The translations under genes were made by a program, and so were the position numbers. DNA of 64,000 nucleotides from Thermatribacter sp048814795. Its GTDB lineage: Bacteria; Atribacterota; Atribacteria; Atribacterales; Thermatribacteraceae. The DNA lies in the NCBI GenBank assembly GCA_048814795.1, contig CP184673.1, forward strand, positions 1,736,001 through 1,800,000, given 5' to 3'. The notes under the pieces were generated by a model. That model was not told the DNA's origin. It saw only the letters and a list, made by a program, of their open reading frames with translations, and made no database searches. Shown piece by piece: positions 34,344 through 42,470 of this stretch (its first letter is position 1; each line of letters begins with the position of its first letter).

Positions 34344-34825
34344 TTTAATTTAGACTGTAGGCGCTCCAAAGCTCTCTTGAGAAAGCTAGCCCGCTCATAA
34401 TTTTCTTCAAGAATACACTTCTCGAAATCTTTCTTCAATCTCTGAAAGTTTCTTTCCAATCTTCTTCGCTTAAGCCATAAATAAGGCTTTTTACCTACAT
34501 GGTAAGAACCACTGGTACGCAGGTACGGCTCCAATAAAGGACCAAAAGAAGCATAGCAATAGGGACAGCCCAATATACCCTTCCGCAAAAAATCTTCAAA
34601 GCTCATCTGGCAAAAACTACACTTTTGAGAAGAAGCATCCAGAGAATACCCGAAGTCAGAATCTTCGGAAAACTCGCCTGAACTAAGGTTAATATTGGTA
34701 AAGTAAGCTACCGAAACCTTATAGGCACAGTCCTTACATAAAAAGAGCTTTTGCCTTACTTTTTTATGGCTAACTACGTAAACAGCTATTGAAGCCTCAG
34801 AGTTACCACAAAGACTACACCTCAT
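34340..34825 (-). CDS. mcsA: McsA zinc-finger protein
   Basis: Activator partner of McsB. Four CxxC motifs build two zinc sites: CSLC (3-6), CKDC (about 30-33), CSFC (about 69-72) and CPYC (about 87-90). The C-terminal helix pair (LKKDFEKCILEENYERASFLK) is a UVR domain. 161 residues, near the normal 170-185. It overlaps ctsR by 11 nt and mcsB by 4 nt (ATGA). Confidence 0.92.
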   Translation of the reverse strand: MRCSLCGNSEASIAVYVVSHKKVRQKLFLCKDCAYKVSVAYFTNINLSSGEFSEDSDFGYSLDASSQKCSFCQMSFEDFLRKGILGCPYCYASFGPLLEPYLRTSGSYHVGKKPYLWLKRRRLERNFQRLKKDFEKCILEENYERASFLKRALERLQSKLK

Positions 34826-35306
34826 TTTCTCTCCATCCTAAAACTTGAAGCAACATTTCTCTAAAAATATGAGACCTCAATACATTCTTTTCGACAACCA
34901 AATTGCCATTATCCTCCCTTAAATTGGAAAGAGCATCAATCGTTGCCGCTCTCATAAGTGCTGCCTCTCTCCCTGTGATGTACCCCTCTCTTCTCAGAAG
35001 CTCCACCAGATCCTCCGCTTCTACCTCCCGTAAGCCTTTGTCCCTTTCTTCCACATACCTGATAATCGGTTCCAGCCGATCCAAGATAATACGTTTTATG
35101 CGCACATAACCGCTGCCTCCTCGTCTGCTTTCCACGATGAAACCCCTTGCCACACTAAAGCGAGTTGCCAACACATAGTTAATCTGGGAGGGAGCACATT
35201 CAAACTCTCCGGCAAGCTTCCCCCGCTGAACAACAATTGCCTGATCAGGAGAAGTTTCTATCATCTTCATCAAATATTTTTCGATAGCGTCACAGAGAGA
35301 TCTCAT
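34815..35306 (-). CDS. ctsR: Heat-shock repressor CtsR
   Basis: Represses clp genes and itself until heat stress. The winged HTH has APSQINYVLATRFSVARGF (about 38-56) and the glycine-rich heat-sensing wing ESRRGGSGYVRI. The C-terminal dimer/McsB-binding half includes YITGREAALM. 163 residues, normal length. First gene of the operon; a matching tandem operator lies 30 nt upstream. In Bacillus, McsB controls CtsR; with the altered McsB here, thermosensing by the glycine loop may be the main switch (inference). Confidence 0.95.
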   Translation of the reverse strand: MRSLCDAIEKYLMKMIETSPDQAIVVQRGKLAGEFECAPSQINYVLATRFSVARGFIVESRRGGSGYVRIKRIILDRLEPIIRYVEERDKGLREVEAEDLVELLRREGYITGREAALMRAATIDALSNLREDNGNLVVEKNVLRSHIFREMLLQVLGWRENEV

Positions 35307-35335
35307 TTCTGATCACGCTTCCATATTCCAGGTTT

Positions 35336-35352
35336 ATTGACTATTTTTGACC
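35336..35352 (-). promoter_or_regulatory. CtsR operator
   Basis: Minus strand GGTCAAA-AAT-AGTCAAT, matching the known CtsR direct heptad repeat (RGTCAAA-N3-RGTCAAA) at all but the last base. It lies just downstream of the -10, over the predicted transcription start, so bound CtsR would block initiation. Confidence 0.88.
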
Positions 35353-35362
35353 TTCAAATGAA

Positions 35363-35390
35363 ATTATACCCAATTTTCTTAAACTGTCAA
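35363..35390 (-). promoter_or_regulatory. Consensus promoter of the ctsR-clpC operon
   Basis: Minus strand TTGACA (35385-35390), 16-bp spacer, TATAAT (35363-35368): both hexamers match consensus exactly. The -35 overlaps the lysS stop codon. Such a strong promoter is expected for an operon held down by a repressor. Confidence 0.85.
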
Positions 35391-36865
35391 CCCAAACGTG
35401 TCCTCAAAATAGGAAAGAGAATTACTTCCCGGATAGAAGGAGAATCAGTCAAAATCATTACCAGGCGATCTATGCCTATTCCAAGACCTCCGGTGGGGGG
35501 CATGCCGTATTCCAGTGCTTCTATATAATCCTCGTCAATGAGGTGTGCCTCAACATCGCCAGCTTCCCTTTTCAAAAGTTGTTGCTCAAATCTTCTTCTC
35601 TGCTCAAAAGGATCGTTCAGCTCACTATAGGCGTTACCCACCTCTTCCCGAGCAATGAACAATTCAAAACGTTCCGCAACTCTCGGATCATCAACTTTTG
35701 CCTTGGCAAGGGGAGAAATTTCGACCGGATAATCCAGTACAAAAGTGGGATTGATTAACTCAGGCTGCACAACTTTTTCCAAAAATTCGTTAATAAATTT
35801 ACCTCTATCCCATTTATCATCGAAAGCGATTTCCAGTTCCCTCGCTTTATTTTTCAACTCTTCATAAGAAGCATCAAGCACATTAAGCCCTAATTTTTCT
35901 CTCAAAAAATCAACCAGATAGACTCTTGGCCAGGGGGGAGTAAAATCAACCTCCAAGCCCTGGTAAACCACCTTATAACCCCCGTTAAGCCTAAAAACCA
36001 GACTGGATAGCAACTCTTCACAAAGTTCCATCATGCCCTGATAATCACTGTAAGCCTGGTACAGCTCGAGCATAGTAAATTCTGGATTATGGCGCGTAGA
36101 AATACCTTCGTTGCGAAAATTACGATTGATCTCATAAACCTTCTCGAATCCTCCTACTATCAACCTCTTCAAAAACAACTCGGGTGCGATGCGTAAGTAA
36201 AGTTCCATCTGAAGAGCATTATGAAAAGTCTTAAAAGGACGTGCCAGTGCGCCACCCGGGATAACCTGCATCATGGGAGTTTCCACTTCCAAAAAGTCCC
36301 TCTGGTCGAGAAAAGCACGAATTTCTCTCAAAATCCTGGAGCGAGTGAAAAACACCTGACGAGTCTTCTCATTCATGATAAGATCCAGATATCTCTTACG
36401 GTAACGAACCTCTACGTCCTTAAGCCCATGCCACTTTTCGGGAAGGGGGCGTAAACACTTACTCAGTAACACGAGGTCTCTGGCCAGCACTGTAAGTTCT
36501 CCAGCCCGGGTTTTAAAGACCACACCCTTCACCCCAACCAGATCTCCCACGTCCAGCTTGCTGAATAAAAGGTACTTATCCTCTCCTAAAATATCTTTTT
36601 TAATATAAACCTGGATTCTACCGCTTGAATCTTGAAGGTCAAAAAACGCCGCCTTGCCATGGCGCCTGAGCGCCATTATTCTGCCTGCCACACCAACCTC
36701 TATGTTTTTGTCCAGAAAGTCAACTTCCCGCTCTTTTATTTCAGAAATAGAGTGTGTTTTCGAAAAATGGCCACTATAGGGATCCAAATTTCTTTCTTTG
36801 AAAAAGTTAATTTTTTGAACTCTTTCAAAATACGATTGATCCTTATTTTCTCCTGCAGAAGTCAA
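35387..36865 (-). CDS. lysS: Lysyl-tRNA synthetase, class II
   Basis: Charges tRNA-Lys. N-terminal OB-fold anticodon domain (about 55-160), then class II core: motif 1 around FLEVETPMMQVIPGGALARPF, motif 2 FRNEGISTRHNPEFTMLE, motif 3 GGLGIGIDRLVMIL. 492 residues, usual length. TTG start 36865 (LTSAGENKDQ read as Met) lies 7-8 nt after AGGAG, just after the greA stop. Order greA-lysS is common in Firmicutes-like genomes. Confidence 0.96.
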   Translation of the reverse strand: MTSAGENKDQSYFERVQKINFFKERNLDPYSGHFSKTHSISEIKEREVDFLDKNIEVGVAGRIMALRRHGKAAFFDLQDSSGRIQVYIKKDILGEDKYLLFSKLDVGDLVGVKGVVFKTRAGELTVLARDLVLLSKCLRPLPEKWHGLKDVEVRYRKRYLDLIMNEKTRQVFFTRSRILREIRAFLDQRDFLEVETPMMQVIPGGALARPFKTFHNALQMELYLRIAPELFLKRLIVGGFEKVYEINRNFRNEGISTRHNPEFTMLELYQAYSDYQGMMELCEELLSSLVFRLNGGYKVVYQGLEVDFTPPWPRVYLVDFLREKLGLNVLDASYEELKNKARELEIAFDDKWDRGKFINEFLEKVVQPELINPTFVLDYPVEISPLAKAKVDDPRVAERFELFIAREEVGNAYSELNDPFEQRRRFEQQLLKREAGDVEAHLIDEDYIEALEYGMPPTGGLGIGIDRLVMILTDSPSIREVILFPILRTRLG

Positions 36866-36869
36866 AGCA

Positions 36870-37367
36870 CTACTCCTCCCTTTTCCTGATATCCAAAACC
36901 AAGTACTTAACTACTCCAGCTGGCACCTTCAACTCGACTACATCACCCCGTTTCTTACCAAGGAGAGCCTGTGCAAGGGGTGATTCGAAAGAAATCTTTT
37001 TCTCGGAAGGATTGGCTTCCACCGAATCAACTATGGTGTAATCGGCTTCAGTGCCCCGGTTAAGGTTTTTAAGAAAAACTCTTACTCCGAGATGCACCTT
37101 TTCAACGTCTTCTTCAGTATCGTCAATAATAATTGCTCTCTGCAATTTTTCCTCAAGAGCCAGTATTCTCCCTTCTATAAAAGCTTGCTCGTTTTTTGCC
37201 TCTTCATATTCCGCGTTTTCACTCAAGTCTCCAAAAGATAGGGCATGCTGGATTCTTTCGGCTACTTCTTTGCGTTTCACAGACTTAAGAAATTTCAGTT
37301 CCTCTTCAAGCTTTTCATAGCCCTTACGGGTTAAAATAACCTTTCCGTCGCTGATTTTCTTCTCCAT
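36870..37367 (-). CDS. greA: Transcription elongation factor GreA
   Basis: Rescues backtracked RNA polymerase by stimulating transcript cleavage. N-terminal coiled coil (about 10-80) with the acidic tip in FGDLSENAEYEEAK, then FKBP-like C-terminal domain with ESPLAQALLGKKRGDVVEL. ATG 37367 (MEKKISDG) is preferred since GGGAGG lies about 9 nt upstream; 165 residues is the normal size. Confidence 0.95.
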   Translation of the reverse strand: MEKKISDGKVILTRKGYEKLEEELKFLKSVKRKEVAERIQHALSFGDLSENAEYEEAKNEQAFIEGRILALEEKLQRAIIIDDTEEDVEKVHLGVRVFLKNLNRGTEADYTIVDSVEANPSEKKISFESPLAQALLGKKRGDVVELKVPAGVVKYLVLDIRKREE

Positions 37368-37407
37368 GGTCTTACGCCTCCCAAAACGGCCTATCAACTT
37401 TCAAAAT

Positions 37408-37436
37408 ACCATATAGAAAGCCCTCCTCATTGTCAA
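37408..37436 (-). promoter_or_regulatory. Promoter of greA-lysS
   Basis: Minus strand TTGACA (37431-37436), 17-bp spacer, TATGGT (37408-37413), about 40 nt before the greA start. The same TATGGT -10 form appears in front of pyrB. Confidence 0.7.
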
Positions 37437-37445
37437 GACACCACC

Positions 37446-37967
37446 TTAGCTTCTGGCAAAGCGCTGATGCCAAACATCCACTAAAAAAGCACCAGCATAT
37501 CCACAAAAGAAACCAAAGAATATCCCTACAAAAACAAGCAAGGGCAAATACAAGAATATAGCCCTGTTTCCCACATACCAAAAAGCCACTACCAGCTGAG
37601 CAAGGTTATGGACTACTGCCGAAATCACGCTGATACCGACCACCGAACGCAACCTTCTCGAAAGAACATAAAGAACCAGAAAGCTGGCAATTCCTCCACT
37701 CAAGCTTAAAAAGAAACCAATATTTAAAAAGGTGCCTCCCAGGAGATTGCCTATCAGGATACGGGCCAGCAAAACCAACAGAGCTTCTCGAGGGCCAACT
37801 ACAAAAAATACAAACAAAGTAACAATGTTGGCCAATCCCACTTTTACTCCCGGTAAAGGAAGCAAAGGAGGAAAACTACTCTCCAGAAAATGTAGTGCAA
37901 CGGCAATACCCGTAAAGACTCCCGAATAAACTATTTTCCTGCCGTTCCAGAACTCCATCTTCGCCAA
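37446..37967 (-). CDS. Gx/heptaprenyl diphosphate synthase component I-type membrane protein
   Basis: A 173-residue protein with about five membrane segments; the pattern LHFLESSFPPLLPLPGVKVG followed by LANIVTLFVFFVVGPREALL and RILIGNLLGGTF is typical of the COG4769 family (Gx transporter family, often annotated as HepPP synthase subunit I). Relatives resemble ECF-type S components, so small-molecule transport is plausible. Start TTG 37967 or ATG 37958; no clear ribosome site. Confidence 0.8.
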   Translation of the reverse strand: MAKMEFWNGRKIVYSGVFTGIAVALHFLESSFPPLLPLPGVKVGLANIVTLFVFFVVGPREALLVLLARILIGNLLGGTFLNIGFFLSLSGGIASFLVLYVLSRRLRSVVGISVISAVVHNLAQLVVAFWYVGNRAIFLYLPLLVFVGIFFGFFCGYAGAFLVDVWHQRFARS

Positions 37968-38165
37968 GAAACAAAGACATTTGCTTTAATTATCGCACAA
38001 AATGTCCTGAAAAGCTTAACGTAATTTTTTCAAGTTTCAGGTATGCTTCAATATTAGAACAAATGGCCGCCTTCTAATTCTAATTTTATCTACTAAATCG
38101 GAATAAGTGGTAAAATTTTTATTCGGGGGAAAATGGGCAGTTTTACTTCCAAAGAGGGAAACCAA

Positions 38166-38969
38166 ATGCTTATTGCTTTCCTATCAGACTGGGGACTAAA
38201 GAGCTACTATGTGGGAGTATGCAAAGCGGTTATCTATTCCATTAATCCAGAAGCAAAGGTTATCGATCTCACTCACGAGGTTGAACCCTTTTGTGTTCGA
38301 GAGGCGATGCATATACTTTATAGAGCGTACAGGGATTTTCCACCTCGAACTGTTTTTCTGGCAGTTGTTGACTATGGAGTGGGTACCGAAAGAAAGGCCA
38401 TAGCTTTCTCCACAAAAAGCGGTTATCTCTTCGTGGGTCCGGATAACGGACTGTTCACTCTTATTGCAAAGGAAGATATCATCTGTGAGGTGAGAGAACT
38501 TAGTAATACAAGTTTCTTTTACAAGAAAGAGCCCTCATCCAGCTTTCACGGAAGAGACATTTTCGCTCCCTGTGCTGCATTCCTGAGTAAAGGTACACCT
38601 CTTGAAAACTTCGGATCTCCTCTTTCAGGAATTACTTTTCTCAACTATCAAAAGCCACAGCTCAAAAAAGATAAAATCGTTGGTGAAATTGCTTTCTTCG
38701 ATCGCTTTGGAAACATAGAAACCAACATTCCAGAAATATGGCTTTCTGACCAAAAAGGACTAAAGTTTTATCAAAAATTGCCGATATGTATAGATAGTAA
38801 AATGTATATGGCCTATTATGTACCAACTTACGGCAACGTTCCTCGAGGCGAGATTCTACTACACGGGGATAGTTCGGGTTTTTTGGAAATAGCCGTTAAT
38901 CAAGGCAATGCCCGGGAAAAGTTAAAAGTAAAAGCAGGGTCTGTGGTGGAAGTTTATCTTCCTCAATAA
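38166..38969 (+). CDS. SAM hydroxide adenosyltransferase (DUF62 family)
   Basis: Hydrolyses S-adenosylmethionine to adenosine and methionine in characterised relatives (related to fluorinase/chlorinase). Motifs: FLSDWGLKSYYVG, VDYGVGTERKAI, VGPDNGLFTLI, the SxxFHGRDIFAPCAAFL segment with conserved Arg and His of the Asp-Arg-His triad, and FDRFGNIETNIP. The halogenase-specific insertion is not evident. ATG 38166 (MLIAFLSDWG) has AGAGGG 7 nt upstream; the frame extends to 38133. 267 residues, family length. Confidence 0.9.
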   Translation: MLIAFLSDWGLKSYYVGVCKAVIYSINPEAKVIDLTHEVEPFCVREAMHILYRAYRDFPPRTVFLAVVDYGVGTERKAIAFSTKSGYLFVGPDNGLFTLIAKEDIICEVRELSNTSFFYKKEPSSSFHGRDIFAPCAAFLSKGTPLENFGSPLSGITFLNYQKPQLKKDKIVGEIAFFDRFGNIETNIPEIWLSDQKGLKFYQKLPICIDSKMYMAYYVPTYGNVPRGEILLHGDSSGFLEIAVNQGNAREKLKVKAGSVVEVYLPQ

Positions 38970-38984
38970 TAGGGAGAAAAGAAT

Positions 38985-39197
38985 ATGTTGAACAGTCCCT
39001 TAGAAAAGGGTTCCTCGTTGATTGAGGTTATATTCATCATTTCCATTGCACTCTTTACAGTAAGTGCTCTTGCCTTTTTACTATGGCAGACGACTTCTAC
39101 TCAATACTCCGCTCAAGCACTCCTTGCAGCTACAACTGTAGCTCAGGATATTTTAAGAGTTGATACCTATAACCTGGAAGGAAGCCCCAAAACATAG
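38985..39197 (+). CDS. Prepilin-like N-terminal segment (5' part of a frameshifted gene?)
   Basis: 70 residues with a type IV pilin/pseudopilin N-terminus: a charged leader, then KG-SSLIEVIFIISIALFTVS, where cleavage after Gly and methylation of the next residue are expected, followed by a hydrophobic helix. It stops at TAG 39195, immediately after a CCCCAAAA run. A beta-propeller frame continues at -1 with no ribosome site of its own. The two are probably one gene of about 261 codons broken by a single-base indel. ATG follows AGGGAGAA. Confidence 0.6.
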   Translation: MLNSPLEKGSSLIEVIFIISIALFTVSALAFLLWQTTSTQYSAQALLAATTVAQDILRVDTYNLEGSPKT

Positions 39198-39220
39198 CTC
39201 TCTTTGACGATCAAACACTT

Positions 39221-39769
39221 TTGGTAAGCGACTGGGTCAACAACAGCTTGCTAGTAATAGACACAGCGAGTCAGCAGGTTGTCAAGCAAGTTCAAACTGG
39301 AACATCTCCCTATGGAATAGCTGTTTCCCCAGACAAAAAGTACGTTTTAGTAACCAACTATGGATCAGCTAACCTTTCAGTGATTGATACTACTTCCTGG
39401 ACAGAAATCAAGAGAATACCAACTGGCCAGGCTCCCTGGGATATCGAAATTACCACCTCTGGCGACTTCGCCGTAGTGGTCAACAGTGAATCGAACAATA
39501 TAACTCTCGTTGATGTTCAGGATCTGACTGTAGTAGGCCCAATTGGTGTCGGAGAATGGCCCTGGTTTGTGGAAATCTCTTCAGACGGAAAACATGCTTA
39601 CGTATCAAACAATGGCTCCCGAAACTTGAGCATAATCGATCTTCAAGAAAAAAGGCTCATTCAGGAAATCAACCTCAACTTTAAACCCTGGGCAATGGCT
39701 GTCTCTCCAGACAATCTTTTTGTCATTAACAACGATGAAGCCAGCGTAGAAGTCATAAATCTACCCTGA
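39221..39769 (+). CDS. YVTN-type beta-propeller (3' part of a frameshifted gene?)
   Basis: About four propeller repeats of roughly 42 residues, each with a V(S/I)xDxxxxxVxxxN...LSVIDT pattern (for example AVSPDKKYVLVTNYGSANLS, EISSDGKHAYVSNNGSRNLS). The nominal TTG start has no ribosome site, and the first blade begins upstream of it (IALFDDQTLLVSDW) in a frame continuous with the prepilin-like ORF by a -1 shift. It likely codes for a surface protein whose export signal is the pilin-type segment. The 3' end overlaps the convergent glycosyltransferase gene by 9 nt. Confidence 0.65.
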   Translation: MVSDWVNNSLLVIDTASQQVVKQVQTGTSPYGIAVSPDKKYVLVTNYGSANLSVIDTTSWTEIKRIPTGQAPWDIEITTSGDFAVVVNSESNNITLVDVQDLTVVGPIGVGEWPWFVEISSDGKHAYVSNNGSRNLSIIDLQEKRLIQEINLNFKPWAMAVSPDNLFVINNDEASVEVINLP

Positions 39770-40939
39770 TGGATGGCCGGGCAGAGGAACTTTACAGAGG
39801 CTCTCCTCTGCCCTCATAAATTCTTTAATCTGATCAACAACGCAGTCCAAAGCTCCAGGTGGACCCATTCTTTCTCTGCCAGCCCGGCTCATTTTCACCC
39901 TTTCTTTGGAATCACTGAGGAGAGACGAAAGTTCTTTCTTAATAGCTGTTACCTCTGGTGGCACAACTTTCACGGCTTCTCCTAAAATCTTTTTTTGGGA
40001 TTTCTTTTCCTTACCGCCCACTGCCAGAACAGGAATTCCCAAACCCGCACATATCTGGTTCGCAGTTCCCCCAAAACCAACCGCAAGGTCCGCTCCCTCC
40101 ACTACACTGGCAAGCGGACCGCAAAAAATCCTTACCGACAGGCCTCCTTTCCAGAAACAATCCCCATCACAGTACCAGTCAGGTACAAAGGAGACCAGCT
40201 CTTCCAGGCTTTGGCCTGGAGCTTTTACCAGAACCCACTCAACAGGAATTTCTTGAGAAACCAGAAAAACAGCCTCGAGAAGCACAGAAAGTTTTTCAAG
40301 CTGTAGATTCCTGCTACCAGGTAAAAGTATCACCCGAAAATCATTTTCCCTTTGCCACAAAGAGCCACATCTCTGAGAAACGTTTCCACCAAGATCCATG
40401 ATAGGATCACCTACATAAACAGCATGAGGCAAAAAGCCTGAGAGAACCTGGCAGGTTTCCTTATCCTTGGTCCACACCAATTGAGCACACTTTTTGAGAA
40501 TAGCTTTTTCAATAATAGAAAAGGGTCTTGTGCGCACCGTCCTTCCCACAAGTAAAAGAAACACTTTCCTCTTCAACCCCAGAAAAACCAAATAAGCCAA
40601 AAATACATCCCCAACACATAAAGGCAACCAAACTTTTTCCTTGATGCCACGTAAAAGACTTACCTGTTCCCTAATTTGACCAATGAGCCCAGCTTTAAGA
40701 TCCCTAAGGAAATTCATGATCCCATACTTAGTGAGTCCTTCGCTGGGGAGGCTGGGGAAAGAAGCAACAATTTCTATATTCCTCTTTGAATAGGCAGCTC
40801 CTTCTCCTACCAAGGGTAAGGATCTCACCAGAATCTTGTCTTCTAACTCCTCGTGGAGCTTACTGGCAAGAAGTGCACCAACGTCATCCTCGCCATGACC
40901 GTTGGAAATAATCAACAAATACTTTTCATTATTTTTCAT
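39761..40939 (-). CDS. Lipid-A-disaccharide-synthase-related glycosyltransferase
   Basis: GT-B fold protein of the COG4370 family. N-terminal LLIISNGHGEDDVGALLA, LPLVGEGAAY, then LLVGRTVRTRPFS, VGDPIMDLGG and C-terminal GFGGTANQICAGLGIPVLAVGG are the family landmarks. True LpxB makes lipid A; this related group occurs in cyanobacteria and thermophiles without a proven product, so no lpxB symbol is given. ATG 40939 lies 1 nt after the kinase stop with no separate ribosome site, indicating translational coupling; an in-frame TTG lies at 40948. Confidence 0.8.
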   Translation of the reverse strand: MKNNEKYLLIISNGHGEDDVGALLASKLHEELEDKILVRSLPLVGEGAAYSKRNIEIVASFPSLPSEGLTKYGIMNFLRDLKAGLIGQIREQVSLLRGIKEKVWLPLCVGDVFLAYLVFLGLKRKVFLLLVGRTVRTRPFSIIEKAILKKCAQLVWTKDKETCQVLSGFLPHAVYVGDPIMDLGGNVSQRCGSLWQRENDFRVILLPGSRNLQLEKLSVLLEAVFLVSQEIPVEWVLVKAPGQSLEELVSFVPDWYCDGDCFWKGGLSVRIFCGPLASVVEGADLAVGFGGTANQICAGLGIPVLAVGGKEKKSQKKILGEAVKVVPPEVTAIKKELSSLLSDSKERVKMSRAGRERMGPPGALDCVVDQIKEFMRAEESLCKVPLPGHPSG

Positions 40940-40940
40940 T

Positions 40941-42470
40941 TCAATCAAGAGAGGCTAAAGACTCATAAACCTCTAAAAGAGAGAGATAACATTTTTTGAA
41001 AACAGGATACAAACTATCGTAAGCCTGAGTTTCTTCCTCTTTCGGGAGGAAGCGATCCTTGATTTCGAGTAAATCTTTCACGATTTCAATCCCCGGAAAA
41101 ATACCCACTCCCACACCTCCAGCTATAGCTGCGCCTAAGGAAGTGGCCTCTTCAAGCAATGCTGGTCGCAGAACTTCCATTCCAAACATGCTGGCAAGTA
41201 ACGAAGCCCAAAAATCTCCTTTCGCACCTCCTCCGATGATGCGCATACTATCTATTTTAATACCTTGCTCCCTGAAAGCATCAAGAATAATTCTCAAGTT
41301 AAAGCTTACTCCTTCCAAAACCGCCCTGATCAGGTGCGCTTTGCTATGACGAGGTGTTAAACCTACAAAAGCCCCTCGAGCATGAGGATTCCACCAAGGA
41401 GCCCGTTCACCCATAAGATATGGCAAAAAGAGTAGCTTTTCAGAACCTGGAGGTACCTGCTGAGCTTCTAAGTTCATTATTTCGTAAGGACTTATCCCCC
41501 ATTCTACAGCAAGTTGCTTCTCCCTACTACAAAGAACATCACGACACCACTGGTAAGAAGCACCAGCAGCCTGCATAGTCCCAGTAGGCATATAAAGGCC
41601 AGGAACAAGGTGATGAAAAGTAAAGGTTCTTTTTTGCAGATCATAAACAGGCTCACGAGAGGCAAGCGCGATCCAGGAAGAAGAACCTAAATAAGCATAA
41701 GCTTGCCCTTCCTGAACTACTCCCGCTCCACAAGCGGCACAAGAACCATCTCCTCCACCAATGACCACGGGAGTTCCCGGTAAAAGCCCAGTCTCCTGAG
41801 AAGCTTTTTCAGTTATCTCTCCAACTACTTCCGTGGAAGGAAAAACTGGGGGTAACTTCTCTACAGGCAACTCCACTGCTTCCAGAATCTCTTTTGACCA
41901 GGTTTCCTTTTTAAGGTCAAACATATTAGTTCCTGAAGCATCCGAAAAATCAGTGGCCCAGCAACCAGTAAGCTTAAAAACCACGTAATCTTTAGCCAGC
42001 AGAAACTTGTGTGTCTTGCGGTAAACATCGGGCAAATTATTGCGTATCCATAGAATCTTAGCCAGCGAATAATTGGGACTCAAACGATGCCCGGTTATTT
42101 CATATATGGCATCCTCACCAATTCGTTCTCTAACCCATTTCACCTCTTTTACGCTTCGGCGGTCTGCCCAGATGAGGATGCGATACAAGGGACTGCCCTT
42201 TTCGTCTACCGGTAAAGCACCCATCATTTGACCTGAAAAGGTAACTACCCTAATGTCCTGCGCCTTAAATTTACTCTGTGCAAGGAGCTCCTGGGTAGAG
42301 CACACAACAGCTTTCCAGTAATCAAAGGGGTCTTGCTCTACGGAAAGCGAATCAGGAAAATAAGTATCATACTGATACACAGTACTTGCCAGGCATTTCC
42401 CATTCACATCAAAAATACTTGCTTTATCACCCGTTGTACCCAAATCATGGGCGAGTATCAGTTTTGACAT
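40941..42470 (-). CDS. FGGY carbohydrate kinase, xylulokinase-like
   Basis: Two-domain sugar kinase of the hexokinase/actin fold, 509 residues. N-terminal phosphate loop AHDLGTTGDKASIFD; substrate region TFSGQMMGALPVD and WADRRSVKE; second ATP domain VIGGGDGSCAACGAG and IIGGGAKGDFWASLLA. The xylulokinase branch is the nearest I recognise. Gene order is odd: between a CorC/HlyC protein (26-nt overlap) and a glycosyltransferase. Ribosome site AGGAGGAGAGAGG lies inside the upstream gene. Confidence 0.88.
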   Translation of the reverse strand: MSKLILAHDLGTTGDKASIFDVNGKCLASTVYQYDTYFPDSLSVEQDPFDYWKAVVCSTQELLAQSKFKAQDIRVVTFSGQMMGALPVDEKGSPLYRILIWADRRSVKEVKWVRERIGEDAIYEITGHRLSPNYSLAKILWIRNNLPDVYRKTHKFLLAKDYVVFKLTGCWATDFSDASGTNMFDLKKETWSKEILEAVELPVEKLPPVFPSTEVVGEITEKASQETGLLPGTPVVIGGGDGSCAACGAGVVQEGQAYAYLGSSSWIALASREPVYDLQKRTFTFHHLVPGLYMPTGTMQAAGASYQWCRDVLCSREKQLAVEWGISPYEIMNLEAQQVPPGSEKLLFLPYLMGERAPWWNPHARGAFVGLTPRHSKAHLIRAVLEGVSFNLRIILDAFREQGIKIDSMRIIGGGAKGDFWASLLASMFGMEVLRPALLEEATSLGAAIAGGVGVGIFPGIEIVKDLLEIKDRFLPKEEETQAYDSLYPVFKKCYLSLLEVYESLASLD

